Assembly: GCA_016703005.1 (NCBI GenBank)
Contig: JADJCX010000006.1
Coordinates: 162,605 to 226,604 of the forward strand
DNA: 64,000 nucleotides
DNA from: Flavobacteriales bacterium
Lineage (GTDB): Bacteria > Bacteroidota > Bacteroidia > Flavobacteriales_F > PHOS-HE28
Direction of reading: 5' to 3'
In this document: one piece after another, positions 42,568-53,040 of the stretch
Layout of the letters: each line of letters begins with the position of its first letter
Numbering within the stretch: position 1 is the stretch's first letter
Translations under genes and position numbers: made by a program
Notes under the pieces: generated by a model
The model's input: only the letters and a program-made list of their open reading frames with translations
The model's database searches: none
Told to the model about the DNA's origin: nothing

Positions 42568-44091
42568 TCAACTCGTTATCTCCCGCCACGCATCGGGCAA
42601 CAGCCGAACGATGTCCATGGCGGTCATCCCTTCGCGACCTATGCGCTCAGCGGCCAGTTCACCGGCACGGCCGTGAATGAAGGTTCCGAGGATCCCCGCT
42701 GAAACTGGGCCGATCCCACGCGCCAACAACCCGGTGAGGAGCCCGGTCAACACATCTCCACTCCCGCCCTTTGCCATTCCTGGATCGCCAGTGGGATTGA
42801 AATAAACCTTGCCGCTTGGAGCGCAGACAGCTGTATATGCCCCTTTGAGCACAATGACAAGTCCACGTTTGCGCGCCTCTTCACAAGCACGCGCGATCCT
42901 TTCGCGACTGGTGTTGTGTTGACCGAACAACCTGTCGAATTCCTTTGGATGCGGGGTGAGCATGGTGCCTTCCTTCAGAAAAGCCAGCCACGTTCGGTTC
43001 TCGGAGAGCGTATTCAAGGCATCCGCATCCAGCACCAAAGGCACAAGCGCCTCCTGGATCAGCAGTTTCAGCATACCACCGCTGTTCAGGCCTAGCCCCG
43101 GTCCTACACCGATGCCGGAATATGCTTTCAGATCAGGAAGCGAACTGATGTCCACATGGTTCTCATCAGCAATGCAGATCGCTTCGGGCGCCGATCCTTG
43201 TATGATCTGAACGCCACAACCCGGTGCATGAGCAGTGACCAGGCCAGTGCCGCTTCGCAAGGCGGCATTCACTGCGAGCACGGCGGCGCCTATCATGCTC
43301 TGACTTCCACCGATCAACAACGCATGGCCGTGGCGGCCTTTGTGGTCGAACCGGCCACGATGCGGTACCAAAGCCCGCACATCCGCGGACTCTATCAACT
43401 GCAAATCGCTATCGAGACCGCGCAGAAAACCGACATCCATGCCGAGCGAGAGCACGACAGGATCACCAACATGATCAGCGCACTCGCTGTAGAAGAAGGC
43501 CGGTTTGGGGCACTGGAATGTCAGCGTGTGTGTGGCGCGCACCGTTCCGGGCGCGTCAGCAATAACTCCATCTGCGGACAGTCCCGAGGGCAGGTCCACT
43601 GAAATGATGGGCGACCGTGACGTATTCATCCGCTCCACGAGCGCCTTTGCTGATCCGTGCAGCGGCTTGTTCAGGCCCGTCCCGAACAACGCGTCGATAA
43701 GGATCCGTCCTGGTTCGTAGCCTCCAGAAGATCCTCAAAACCGTGGCCCGCACTCAAGTTCATCATCGGAGCCAGTTGGCAGTCTCTGCACATTCTCCTC
43801 ATAATCGGGAGGACTCGCTCCATCACCGACCACATACACCCTTACGGTGCGCCCGGCGATATGCAGCATTCGAGCGATCGCAAGCCCGTCACCGCCATTG
43901 TTCCCCGGACCGCAGAAGACCTCATAGCGCGGCACTTGGACTCCGCCCAAGAGTTGCTGTTCATGTTCTACAAGCCAACCAACACATGCCCTTGCGGCAC
44001 GCTCCATTAGGTCGATCGATGTGATCGGTTCATGCTCTATGGTGTGCTGATCCGCCGCGCGCATCTGATCGGCTTCAAGGATCGGTATCAT
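42568..44091 (-). CDS. Bifunctional NAD(P)H-hydrate epimerase/dehydratase, disrupted by a stop near 43736
   Basis: An enzyme that repairs damaged NADHX and NADPHX. The N-terminal epimerase domain (MIPILEADQMRAADQHTIEH, then IDLMERAARAC and FCGPGNNGGDGLAIARML) starts at 44091. The C-terminal ADP/ATP-dependent dehydratase carries LIGGSQSMIGAAVL, LTPHPKEFDRLFG and MAKGGSGDVLTGLLTGLL. Between them, TGA at 43735-43737 stops the frame after DDELECGPRF. About 15 codons later the same frame resumes with GRILIDALFGTGLNKP. In the gap another frame reads AGHGFEDLLEATNQD, the expected kind of text. Two compensating one-base indels (near 43750 and 43705) are therefore the best reading. Total length is about 507 residues, normal for the fused family. 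Confidence 0.8.
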
Positions 44092-44121
44092 GCCGACCAA
44101 GTTAGGCGCACCCAAAAACAA

Positions 44122-44149
44122 GAACCCCCCGGCTTTCGCCGAGGGGTTC
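44122..44149 (-). terminator. Rho-independent terminator of the porin-like gene
   Basis: GAACCCCTCGGC and GCCGGGGGGTTC (minus strand) form a 12-bp stem closed by GAAA, followed by CTTGTTTTTGGG. It lies 21 bp after the stop at 44170 and 31 bp before the epimerase/dehydratase start. Confidence 0.87.
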
Positions 44150-44169
44150 CGCAATGCTATTCCTTCTGC

Positions 44170-44976
44170 TTACTGGAAGTAGAAGTTGATGCCTACGCTA
44201 CCGCCGGTCACACCGGTGTCGATACCGAAGTCGAACTCCTTGGTGCCGCCATCAACCGTGGTGGTAACCACGCTGGTGCCGTCCCATGTCTCGCTCGTGT
44301 TGCTCGTGTGTCCCGTGCTGCTGAGCATGAGACCCCAGGTGTACTCACCGCTCAAGCTCACTTTCGGAGCACAGAACCACTCAACGCCTACGAAAGCGCC
44401 TACACCGAAACCGAAGGTGCTACCACCTTTCGACTCCGTAACGCGACCCGAAACCGGGTTGTCAGCGCTTGCGGCGTTGCCGTACTCATACTTCGTGTTG
44501 CTGCTACCGAAAGCCAAGTAGGCCTCAGCACCATAAACACCCACAACGCGGGTGCTGCCGACACGATTTTCCATACCAACGCCCAACACCAAGTTGAACT
44601 GGCTGTTCTTCGTCACGTCATCAACGAGCGTACCGGCCGCTGCGTTCGGGTCAGTGCTAGGAACCAGATCGGTGTCTTTCTGGTTGCCGAAGCCGATACG
44701 CACCTTAGCGCGCAGCGCCTTGTTGGCAGCCGTCAGCTTCTTGCCTTGGATCGCGAACCATGGGTTCGCCCACGTCAGGCCACCTCCAATGTTGTTACCG
44801 GCGGTGCCGTTGAACAAGTTTCCACCGTAATTGAGCAGTGGATTAGCATCGAATGTGAGGCCCCAATCGCCGTCTTGGGACAGCCAATTCTCACCCTTAG
44901 CGGAAGTGATCTCGCCGGTTTGGGCGATAGCAGCAGAGCTAAGGAGTGCTGCGGTGAACAGTACAGTCTTTCTCAT
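44170..44976 (-). CDS. Outer-membrane beta-barrel protein (porin-like)
   Basis: A 268-residue outer-membrane protein. A signal peptide (MRKTVLFTAALLSSAAIAQ) is followed by alternating amphipathic strands, rich in Gly, aromatic residues and Asn (GGGLTWANPWFAIQG, ALRAKVRIGFGNQKD, FNLVLGVGMENRVGSTRVV, TFGFGVGAFVGVEWF, SLSGEYTWGLML). The last strand ends with the aromatic VGINFYFQ, as in BAM substrates. It has its own promoter box and a strong terminator, which suggests an abundant, single-gene transcript. Role unknown. Confidence 0.85.
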   Translation of the reverse strand: MRKTVLFTAALLSSAAIAQTGEITSAKGENWLSQDGDWGLTFDANPLLNYGGNLFNGTAGNNIGGGLTWANPWFAIQGKKLTAANKALRAKVRIGFGNQKDTDLVPSTDPNAAAGTLVDDVTKNSQFNLVLGVGMENRVGSTRVVGVYGAEAYLAFGSSNTKYEYGNAASADNPVSGRVTESKGGSTFGFGVGAFVGVEWFCAPKVSLSGEYTWGLMLSSTGHTSNTSETWDGTSVVTTTVDGGTKEFDFGIDTGVTGGSVGINFYFQ

Positions 44977-45033
44977 GTTGAACGTTTTGGTTTGACGTGT
45001 TGTGACTTAATTCTTGGTTTGTGATATTCCGAC

Positions 45034-45041
45034 CAAAAGTA
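45034..45041 (-). promoter_or_regulatory. Candidate promoter of the porin-like gene
   Basis: The minus strand reads TACTTTTG, an exact match to TAnnTTTG, 57 bp before the start codon. A TTTG lies 14 bp further upstream, somewhat closer than ideal for a -33 element. The rest of the gap to 45195 shows nothing recognisable. Confidence 0.55.
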
Positions 45042-45195
45042 GATTTCAGCGGCGGCAAACTTATACACGAAAGCTTCGGTTATCAACAGGTAGATCGTGA
45101 AATGCGATCCTTCATGCTCCATTCGTCGTCCCAAAGAACTCCTTGTCCGAAAAACCGGGGCGAATATAGGATTCACCCGATCCATGCATCGTTTC

Positions 45196-45846
45196 TCAAG
45201 GGACCCTGTTCTCGAGCATCGGCACAAAGCGGAACAACCCGTGATCCTCCACGGAATGCGCACCCTTCCCATCCGGCCGAATAAGCAACATGCGCTGATC
45301 ATCCCCGACGCCTACCGGGATCACCATCCGTCCCTGCGGCTTCAGTTGATCCAACAGTGCTCTAGGCACGTCAGGTGCGCCACATGTGACCAAGACCCTG
45401 TCAAAGGGTGCGAACTGGGCAAGGCCTTTGAACCCATCACCGTATACGAGCAATGCCCTGTACCGCATTCGGTCCAGCCTCAACCGGGTGGCCAAGTGCA
45501 GTGGCTTATGGCGTTCGACCGAATGGACCTTTGCACCCAAAGTGCAAAGCACTGCGGTCTGGTAGCCACTACCGGTACCGATCTCAAGCACGTTCATTCC
45601 GGGCGAAACACCCAGCAATTGTGTCTGGAATGCTACCGTATAAGGTTGTGAGATCGTCTGCCCACTTCCAATAGGGAACGGCTTATCCTCATATGCAAAC
45701 CTTTCGAATGCTGAGTCGTCGAAAAAGGCATGGCGCGGGATACTACCGATGGCGGCCAATACCCGTTGGTCGACTATGCCCTTGCCTTCAAGGCTGGAAA
45801 CGAGTTGCCTTCGCAGACCCTTGTATTTGTATGTATCGCCGACCAT
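45196..45846 (-). CDS. pcm: Protein-L-isoaspartate O-methyltransferase
   Basis: A 216-residue repair enzyme that methylates isoaspartyl residues in damaged proteins. It has the SAM loop VLEIGTGSGYQTAVL, AKVHSVERHKPL (acidic residue for the ribose), VYGDGFKGLAQFAPFDRVLV and ACGAP-like TCGAPDVPRALLDQLKPQGR. The N-terminal IPRHAFFDDSAFERFAYED and PIGSGQTISQPY are family-specific substrate-site segments. ATG at 45846 is preferred; a TTG 9 bp upstream gives a longer alternative. The typical length is 210-225. Confidence 0.95.
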   Translation of the reverse strand: MVGDTYKYKGLRRQLVSSLEGKGIVDQRVLAAIGSIPRHAFFDDSAFERFAYEDKPFPIGSGQTISQPYTVAFQTQLLGVSPGMNVLEIGTGSGYQTAVLCTLGAKVHSVERHKPLHLATRLRLDRMRYRALLVYGDGFKGLAQFAPFDRVLVTCGAPDVPRALLDQLKPQGRMVIPVGVGDDQRMLLIRPDGKGAHSVEDHGLFRFVPMLENRVP

Positions 45847-45897
45847 GGTCGCCAAAATTGCCCCATCCGGTGTAAGGTGAGCGCGGATCGTTCCGGT

Positions 45898-45905
45898 TAC
45901 TTTCG
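45898..45905 (+). promoter_or_regulatory. Candidate -7 box of the Gfo/Idh cluster
   Basis: TACTTTCG, one mismatch from TAnnTTTG, 31 bp before the ATG at 45937. It lies in the short gap between divergent pcm and the oxidoreductase gene. Confidence 0.4.
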
Positions 45906-45936
45906 CAACCCTTTTTCAACACCCCCTCCTACTATC

Positions 45937-46924
45937 ATGGGCGATCGGTTGCGCGTCGGCGTTCTGGGTGCAGGTCACCTTGGACGTATCCATGTGCAAC
46001 AGTGGAAAGAGGTGCCCGGTGCTGAAGTGGTCGGTGTATTCGACCCACATCCGGAAAAGCGGGACGCCGTTGGACGTGAGTTCAATGTGCCCGTTTTCCC
46101 GGATCACCTATCGCTGTTGTCGGGTTGCGACGCCATGGATGTGGTTACCCCCACGATCAGTCATTACCAATGCGCTGCAGAAGCCATATCCGCTGGAAAG
46201 CATGTGTTCATTGAGAAGCCGATCACCCACACGTTGGTCGAAGCGGTTGAATTGATGGAGTTGGCCGATAAGGTGGGGGTTGTGACCCAAGTTGGCCATG
46301 TGGAGCGGTTCAACCCGGCTTTCATACACGCCAGACCGTGGATCAGCGACCCGATGTTCATTGAGTCGCATCGCTTAGCTGAATTCCAACCTCGCGGCAC
46401 CGACGTCCCCGTAGTACTTGACTTGATGATCCATGATCTGGACATCGTCTTGAACGTTGTCCACAGTGCTGTCGTTGATGTGAGCGCAAGCGGCGTGGCA
46501 GTTCTGAGCGACTCACCCGATATCTGCAATGCGCGCATCGAATTCGAGAACGGCTGCGTGGCAAACCTCACTGCCAGCAGGATCAGTTTGAAGAAGATGC
46601 GAAAGAGCCGCTTCTTCCAGCGCGATGCCTACATCGCCGTTGATATGTTGGCCAAATCGGCTGAATTGGTGAAAATGAAGTCGGTTGTGGGCGAAAGCCG
46701 ACCCCTTTGCCATGACGATCGACCTCGGCGAGCGAGGGTTGCGCGAGATCGGGTTCGAACGCCCGGTTATCGCGGCCTCCAACGCCATACGTGACGAACT
46801 GAGTGCTTTTGTGGAAGCCGTTCGTGGGAACCGAGCGAGCGAGGTAACGCTATTGGATGGGTATCGCGCACTCGAACTGGCCCACCGGGTGCTTGGTGCA
46901 ATGAAGACAAGGACCCTTGTATGA
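45937..46924 (+). CDS. Gfo/Idh/MocA-family oxidoreductase, one frameshift
   Basis: About 328 residues. The N-terminal Rossmann domain (VGVLGAGHLGRIHVQQW) binds NAD(P). EKPITHTLVEAVEL contains the usual EKP motif, and the C-terminal alpha/beta domain holds HVERFNPAF and LDLMIHDLDIVL with the catalytic-site Asp and His. The frame breaks near 46698: VVGES continues in the other frame with DPFAMTIDLGERGLREIG, consistent with one extra C in GCCGACCCC. The gene opens a run with a lipoprotein and a sugar transferase joined by ATGA overlaps, so a role in nucleotide-sugar or surface polysaccharide synthesis is plausible. Confidence 0.82.
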
Positions 46925-46971
46925 AGGCACATACTAAAAGGCCTTTCGCCTTCGTTCACGCACGTACAACG

Positions 46972-47836
46972 ATGGTCCGACCGGTACTCTTCGGTTCAAT
47001 GCTGCTTTTGTGCGTGCCCGCCTGCAAGGAGGGCGACAAGGTCCCCGGATATGTCGATCTCTCGACTTTCACGGTGCAACCTGACCCGGGTGAGGGCAGC
47101 AGCAGCAGCAACATTCCACATGCATGGGCCTACGCACAGGACCAATTGCTGGGTGTTTGGGAAGCGGGATCGGAGATACCGGTGCTTGCCGCCGGAAATG
47201 TTCAACTGAAATTGATCGCCGGGGTTGAGCGCAACGGGAGCAGCGCCGATCTTGTGCAGTATCCTTTCTATGACACGTGGTCATCCACGATCAACTTGGT
47301 TCCTGGTCAGCGGACTTCCGTTCAGCCTACGTTCGAGTACTATCCTGATCTGTCCTTCTGGATCGCCGACTTCACGGATATAGAGATCCCCTTCACGTTC
47401 GATGTTGAGAGCGACACGGACATGATCCATTGGGACGCTGCGAGCCACCCTGACGATGTAATGCCCGGAGGGAAGCGCAGCGGCCTTCTTCCTGGATGAA
47501 GACCACCCTCGTATGAAGGGCGTCGTGTACGAGTCCGCTGATCTTGATGGTTCGGGCAATACGTGGCTGGAACTCAACTACCGCTCGGACCACCGGATGC
47601 TGGTGGGTATGATCTACACGGTTGGCGGCCTCACCGTGGACGAGCCTTATGTATACATCGCCCCGACCGTCCGCAGTGATGGGGGCATGCCGTGGAAAAA
47701 GATCCACATCGACCTTACTCCTTTCACCAACAACCCGATTACAGCGAACAGGAAGTTCTATATCGCGGCGCTGCTCGGTGCTGGTGATACGAATGCCCGG
47801 TTCTGGATCGATAACGTAAAACTGGTTCGCCCATGA
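46972..47836 (+). CDS. Lipoprotein of unknown function, one frameshift
   Basis: About 287 residues. The signal and lipobox (MVRPVLFGSMLLLCVPACKE) support a start at 46972; an ATG at 46921 overlaps the oxidoreductase stop (ATGA) and would add 17 residues. The mature part is beta-rich (GYVDLSTFTVQPDPGEGSSS, NVQLKLIAGVERNG) and ends with KKIHIDLTPFTNNPITANRK and FWIDNVKLVRP, as in carbohydrate-binding-like domains. The frame breaks near 47470, where the text should read AAAFFLDEDHPRMKGVVYES. It lies between the oxidoreductase and the sugar transferase and overlaps the latter by 4 bp, so it is probably part of the same surface glycan cluster. Confidence 0.75.
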
Positions 47837-49274
47837 GCCATGTTTACGCCGGAGCGGGCGCACACCGTATGAACAAGCGCGCCCAAGTGCTGCGCTACAT
47901 CATGGCGGACTTGCTGGGCGCGGCAACGGCGTGGACCCTCTTCTGGATCTACCGGAAGCTTGAACTCGAACCGGCGAAATTCCAGTACGATATACCCCTG
48001 ACCTTCGACGGCAACTACTTCAAGGGGCTCATCCTCATCCCGCTGTTCTGGTTCGGATTGTACACCCTTATTGGTGGCTATACCGATATCTATCGCCGGT
48101 TCAGGACCAAAGAACTTGGACAAACGATGCTCATCTCCATCATCGGTGTCTCGGTCATCTTCTTCACGCTGCTCCTGGACGATCAAGTGGTGGACTACTT
48201 CAGGTCCTTCTTAGCCCTCTTCCTCCTACATTTCGGCATCACGTTCATGTTGCGGTTCTGGCTCACCAGCCGAACCGTTGCACGTGTTCATGATCGACGG
48301 TACGGGTTCAACACCATACTCGTCGGTGGTAACGAACGGGCGCTGGCCATCTATAGCGAGATCGAGTCCATGCCCAAGAGCCCGGGCAACCGCTTTATCG
48401 GCTTTGCCCAAGTGAACGGAAGCGACCAACAGCTTACCTCCGTAGGGTTGGCCCGGTTGGGAAAGATCCACGAACTGGCACAACTCATCCCTCAGCACGA
48501 GGTGGAGGAAGTGATCATCGCGGTCGAAAGCGGCGAACACGAGCACATCAGCCGCATCCTCAACGAGGTGGAAGGAACCGGTGTGCGCACGAAGATCATC
48601 CCCGACATGTATGACATCCTAAGTGGTAGCGTGAAGATGACGAGCATCTTCGGGACACCACTGATCGAAGTGAACCCGCAGATCATGCCGGCATGGCAGT
48701 TCAGCTTGAAGCGCGTGGTGGATGTACTGTTGAGCGCGATCGCACTTCTCTTGTTGCTGTTACCCATGGCCATCATCGGTGTGATCGTGAAGCTGTCTTC
48801 ACCCGGTCCCGTTTTCTTCACGCAGGAACGCATCGGCCGGTTCGGAAAGCCGTTCCGCATCATCAAGTTCCGTAGCATGATGCACAAGGCGGAACCCAAT
48901 GGGCCGCAGCTGAGCAGTGCCAATGATCCACGCATCCTGCCGTTCGGACGGTTCCTGCGCCGCACGCGCTTGGACGAACTTCCGCAGTTCTGGAACGTGA
49001 TCAAAGGTGATATGAGTTTGGTGGGACCACGGCCAGAGCGGCAACACTTCATTGACGAGATCACACAAAGCGCCCCCATTACCGCCACTTGCACAAAGTG
49101 CGGCCCGGTATCACCAGTTGGGGCCAGGTCAAATTCGGGTATGCCGAGAACGTCGATCAAATGGTCCGGCGGCTCAAGTATGACATCCTGTACATCGAGA
49201 ACATGAGCTTGGCCGTCGACCTGAAGATCATGGCCTATACGGTGCTCATCATTCTCAAGGGCGACGGTAAGTAG
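47833..49274 (+). CDS. Polyprenyl-phosphate sugar-1-phosphate transferase (WcaJ/PssY type), one frameshift
   Basis: About 480 residues. Four N-terminal helices and a CoA-binding-like middle domain (FNTILVGGNERALAIYSEI) are followed by a C-terminal bacterial sugar transferase domain: KRVVDVLLSAIALLLLLLP, VFFTQERIGRFGKPFRIIKF, RRTRLDELPQFWNVIKGDMS and LVGPRPERQHF. It transfers a hexose-1-phosphate to undecaprenyl phosphate, the first step of many exopolysaccharide repeat units. The frame breaks at 49073-49077, where five C stand for the six needed to read APHYRHLHKVRPGITSWGQV. Its start overlaps the lipoprotein stop (ATGA). Confidence 0.9.
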
Positions 49275-49321
49275 ACGGGGTGCACCCGCACCCCATACAT
49301 TGCCGCACCTTCCATCGCAGC

Positions 49322-50206
<885 letters not shown>

Positions 50207-50216
50207 CAGAACGCGC

Positions 50217-50714
50217 ATGCCCATTCGGATAGCCACGCTGGCTGATATCCCGACCATTCGGGCTATCGCGCATGAAACTTGGCCGGCGGCCTACTTCCCG
50301 AAGATCCTGGGTGCAGAGCAATTGGCCTACATGCTGGAGTTATTGTACAGCGAGATTGTCCTTGAAGATGTGATGACAAAAAAGGGGCAGCAATTCGTGC
50401 TGTTCATTGATCGTGGCACTGCACTGGGCTTCGCCGGTTTTACCCCGCACCATCGCGGGACCGCGACCACGCACCTGAACAAACTGTACGTGCTGCCGGA
50501 GGCTCAAGGCACCGGCGCGGGCAAGCTGTTGCTCGAGCACGTGCTCACGGAAGCCTCGAATCGTGGCGATACGTCAGTGGAACTGAACGTGAATAAGCGC
50601 AATGAGGCCGTTGCGTTCTACACATACATGGGCTTCAGGATCCTGCGCGATGAAGTGATCGATATCGGACAGGGTTACGTGATGGACGATCACGTGATGG
50701 TGAAACAACTCTAA
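50217..50714 (+). CDS. GNAT-family N-acetyltransferase
   Basis: A 165-residue acetyltransferase. The pattern IRIATLADIPTIRAIAHETW is a standard GNAT N-terminus. The acetyl-CoA loop is LYVLPEAQGTGAGKLLLEHV (Q/R-x-x-G-x-G/A form: QGTGAG), followed by VELNVNKRNEAVAFYTYMGF. The acceptor is unknown. It lies 10 bp after the dehydrogenase on the same strand, probably in one transcript, and is convergent with the DUF4294 gene. Confidence 0.88.
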   Translation: MPIRIATLADIPTIRAIAHETWPAAYFPKILGAEQLAYMLELLYSEIVLEDVMTKKGQQFVLFIDRGTALGFAGFTPHHRGTATTHLNKLYVLPEAQGTGAGKLLLEHVLTEASNRGDTSVELNVNKRNEAVAFYTYMGFRILRDEVIDIGQGYVMDDHVMVKQL

Positions 50715-50725
50715 CGCATCACGCC

Positions 50726-51430
50726 TCACGGCTGGGCGCTCGCCACCGGCAACTGCAACCCGTACTTCTTGTACAACCGGGCCTTGCGCTTCTCCAACTT
50801 CGCCGTGGCCTTGGCCGTACGCGGCTTGCGTTCGGCAACGGTTAGCCGCCCCGCTTCAATGCGTTCAACGATCACCTCTATTTGTACATCGGTACCCGCT
50901 GAATCGTACTCTTCCTTCAAGTTGCTCCCGAAGAGACGGGCGAGGCTTTGCCAAACGGCTGCTTGGAAGGAGCCGCGCAATTTCTTGATGATCTCGTAGC
51001 CCGTCGCTCCGGTCTCCCGGTCGATGAGTTTGATGAGCAGCTTTCCCTGGCTCACGGTGAGGTGTTTCACCTCCTCCTCGAATTCGGCACGCAACTCGGC
51101 CTCGGCGAGTTTGTAGTACAGGTCCTGATCCGTTTCCTTCTCGATCGCGGACACTTCATGGGCGTACTCCCGCAACAGCCCAGCACTGATCTTGGCGTAG
51201 GGGTACACCTTCACGACATTCCGTGTAAGGCGATCGTACTTCTGCTGCTCGCGCTTCGACTTAGGGTTCCATTTCCCAGTGACGAAAGCCGTGGGCAACT
51301 TGCCGGAGAGAACGGTGTCCTGCCCTTCTATCTGAAACCGCTGCTCGATGCCTTCCACCGGGGTTTGGGCAATGCCAAAGGAGGCCATGCACATGGCAAC
51401 CACCCAATGGAACGTCCTGCTAGAATTCAT
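50726..51430 (-). CDS. DUF4294 protein
   Basis: A 234-residue exported protein. The start at 51430 opens a signal peptide (MNSSRTFHWVVAMCMASFGIAQ). The DUF4294 core is visible (YDRLTRNVVKVYPYAKISAG, EFEEEVKHLTVSQGKLLIKL, DRETGATGYEIIKKLRGSF), with the conserved basic and aromatic residues. The C-terminus is Lys- and Arg-rich (KATAKLEKRKARLYKKYGL). The family is restricted mainly to Bacteroidota and has no known function. It lies downstream of accC on the same strand, 61 bp away. Confidence 0.87.
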   Translation of the reverse strand: MNSSRTFHWVVAMCMASFGIAQTPVEGIEQRFQIEGQDTVLSGKLPTAFVTGKWNPKSKREQQKYDRLTRNVVKVYPYAKISAGLLREYAHEVSAIEKETDQDLYYKLAEAELRAEFEEEVKHLTVSQGKLLIKLIDRETGATGYEIIKKLRGSFQAAVWQSLARLFGSNLKEEYDSAGTDVQIEVIVERIEAGRLTVAERKPRTAKATAKLEKRKARLYKKYGLQLPVASAQP

Positions 51431-51491
51431 CTGCTCCTCTGACCGATGCAAGCTACAACGCAACTCCAGTGCGTTTCGTTCCTGCAACGGC

Positions 51492-52988
51492 TCAGCGGCG
51501 GTTCAATTTCCACGCGCTCGGCAATGCGCTTGTGGAAGTCCGGCTCGGCGGCCGGCTTTCACCCTCCCGGAAGATCTGCGCTGCGACGAGCGCTGAAGCG
51601 CTCAGCTCTAACGGCTCAGTGCCCAGCAGAACCTCTGGCGTAAAATGGTCCCGAACGAAGTGTGTGTCGTACTTCCCGCTGCGGAACGCCTTGTGCCCCA
51701 TCGTGAAGCGGCAGAACGGCAAGGTGGTCTCCACACCCGCGATCGCATAATCATCGATGGCGCGTTCCATCCGGTTGATCGCCTCTTCGCGCGTGGCACC
51801 GTGTGTGATCAGTTTGGCGATCATCGGGTCGTAGTGGATAGGGATGGTCATTCCCTCTTCGAAGCCGTCGTCCACCCTTACACCGGGGCCCTGGGGCGGA
51901 CGGTACGTGGTGAGCGCACCGATATCGGGCAGGAAATTGTTCGCCGGGTCTTCGGCATAAACGCGGACTTCGATCGCGTGGCCATTGATCTTCAGGTCCT
52001 CCTGCTTCATGGGCAGCTTCTCCCCTTCCGCAACGCGGATCTGGAGCTTCACCAGATCGAGCCCGGTGATCATCTCCGTAACAGGATGCTCCACTTGCAG
52101 ACGCGTATTCATCTCCATGAAGTAGAAGTTCAGCTTCTCGTCCAAGAGAAACTCAACGGTGCCTGCGCCAGTGTAGTCCACGCTTTTCGCCACAGCCACA
52201 GCCGCCTCTCCCATGCGCTTGCGCAGTTCCGGTGTCAGCACCGCGCTCGGTGCCTCTTCCACCACCTTCTGGTGACGGCGCTGAACACTGCATTCGCGCT
52301 CGAAGAGGTACAACGTATTGCCATGCTGATCGGCCATGATCTGCACTTCGATGTGCCGAGGCCCGGTCACGTACTTCTCGATGAACACGCTGCCATCGCC
52401 GAACGCGTTCTGTGCTTCGCTGATGGCGCGCTCCAGCCCTTCCTTCAACTCGCCCTCCTGCTCAACGATGCGCATGCCCTTACCACCACCACCCGCAGCG
52501 GCTTTGATGAGAATGGGGAACGTGATGGTCTTTGCCACTTTCATCGCTTCCTCCAAACCGCTCACTGCTCCTTCAGTACCCGGCACTAATGGAACGCCGT
52601 GGTTCTTCACCGCTTCCTTAGCGGCCAGTTTGTCGCCCATCACGTGCATGGCCTTCGGGGTGGGACCGATGAAGATGACGCCCGCATTTTCCAACGCCTT
52701 GCAGAAGTCGCCGTTCTCGCTGAGGAAGCCATAGCCCGGATGCACGGCGTCCACCTTCAGATCCTTGCAGACCTTCACCAGCTTCTCGATCACCAGATAG
52801 CTCTCCTTGCTGGGCGGCGGACCAATACAAACTGCTTCATCCGCGAAACGCACGAAGGGGGCGTTGCGATCGGCTTCGGAATACACGGCCACCGTGCTGA
52901 TGCCCATCTCCCGGGCTGAGCGCATCACGCGCAGCGCGATCTCGCCGCGATTGGCGACGAGGATCTTCTTGATCTTGTTCTTGCTCAC
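51492..52988 (-). CDS. accC: Acetyl-CoA (or propionyl-CoA) carboxylase, biotin carboxylase subunit
   Basis: A 498-residue ATP-grasp enzyme that carboxylates biotin on a carrier protein. It has KILVANRGEIALRVMRSARE, HPGYGFLSENGDF, the glycine-rich loop IKAAAGGGGKGMRI, EKYVTGPRHIEVQIMAD, ERECSVQRRHQKVVEEAP, and MNTRLQVEHPVTE with the active-site Glu and Arg. The start is GTG at 52988 (VSKNKIKKILVANRGE); no in-frame ATG fits better. The C-terminus ends SAWKLNRR, like other Bacteroidota AccC proteins. No accB or carboxyltransferase gene adjoins, so partners lie elsewhere. Confidence 0.93.
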   Translation of the reverse strand: MSKNKIKKILVANRGEIALRVMRSAREMGISTVAVYSEADRNAPFVRFADEAVCIGPPPSKESYLVIEKLVKVCKDLKVDAVHPGYGFLSENGDFCKALENAGVIFIGPTPKAMHVMGDKLAAKEAVKNHGVPLVPGTEGAVSGLEEAMKVAKTITFPILIKAAAGGGGKGMRIVEQEGELKEGLERAISEAQNAFGDGSVFIEKYVTGPRHIEVQIMADQHGNTLYLFERECSVQRRHQKVVEEAPSAVLTPELRKRMGEAAVAVAKSVDYTGAGTVEFLLDEKLNFYFMEMNTRLQVEHPVTEMITGLDLVKLQIRVAEGEKLPMKQEDLKINGHAIEVRVYAEDPANNFLPDIGALTTYRPPQGPGVRVDDGFEEGMTIPIHYDPMIAKLITHGATREEAINRMERAIDDYAIAGVETTLPFCRFTMGHKAFRSGKYDTHFVRDHFTPEVLLGTEPLELSASALVAAQIFREGESRPPSRTSTSALPSAWKLNRR

Positions 52989-53040
52989 GGGGTGAAAATG
53001 CGGAGAATGAACGGAAAACCTGAAAGCCTTCCTACACACC

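Noticed and set aside
51492..51580. A frameshift at the end of accC that would extend it to overlap the DUF4294 start
   Set aside because: The other frame would end in an ATGA overlap, which is tempting, but the printed frame ends with SAWKLNRR, as Bacteroidota AccC proteins do.
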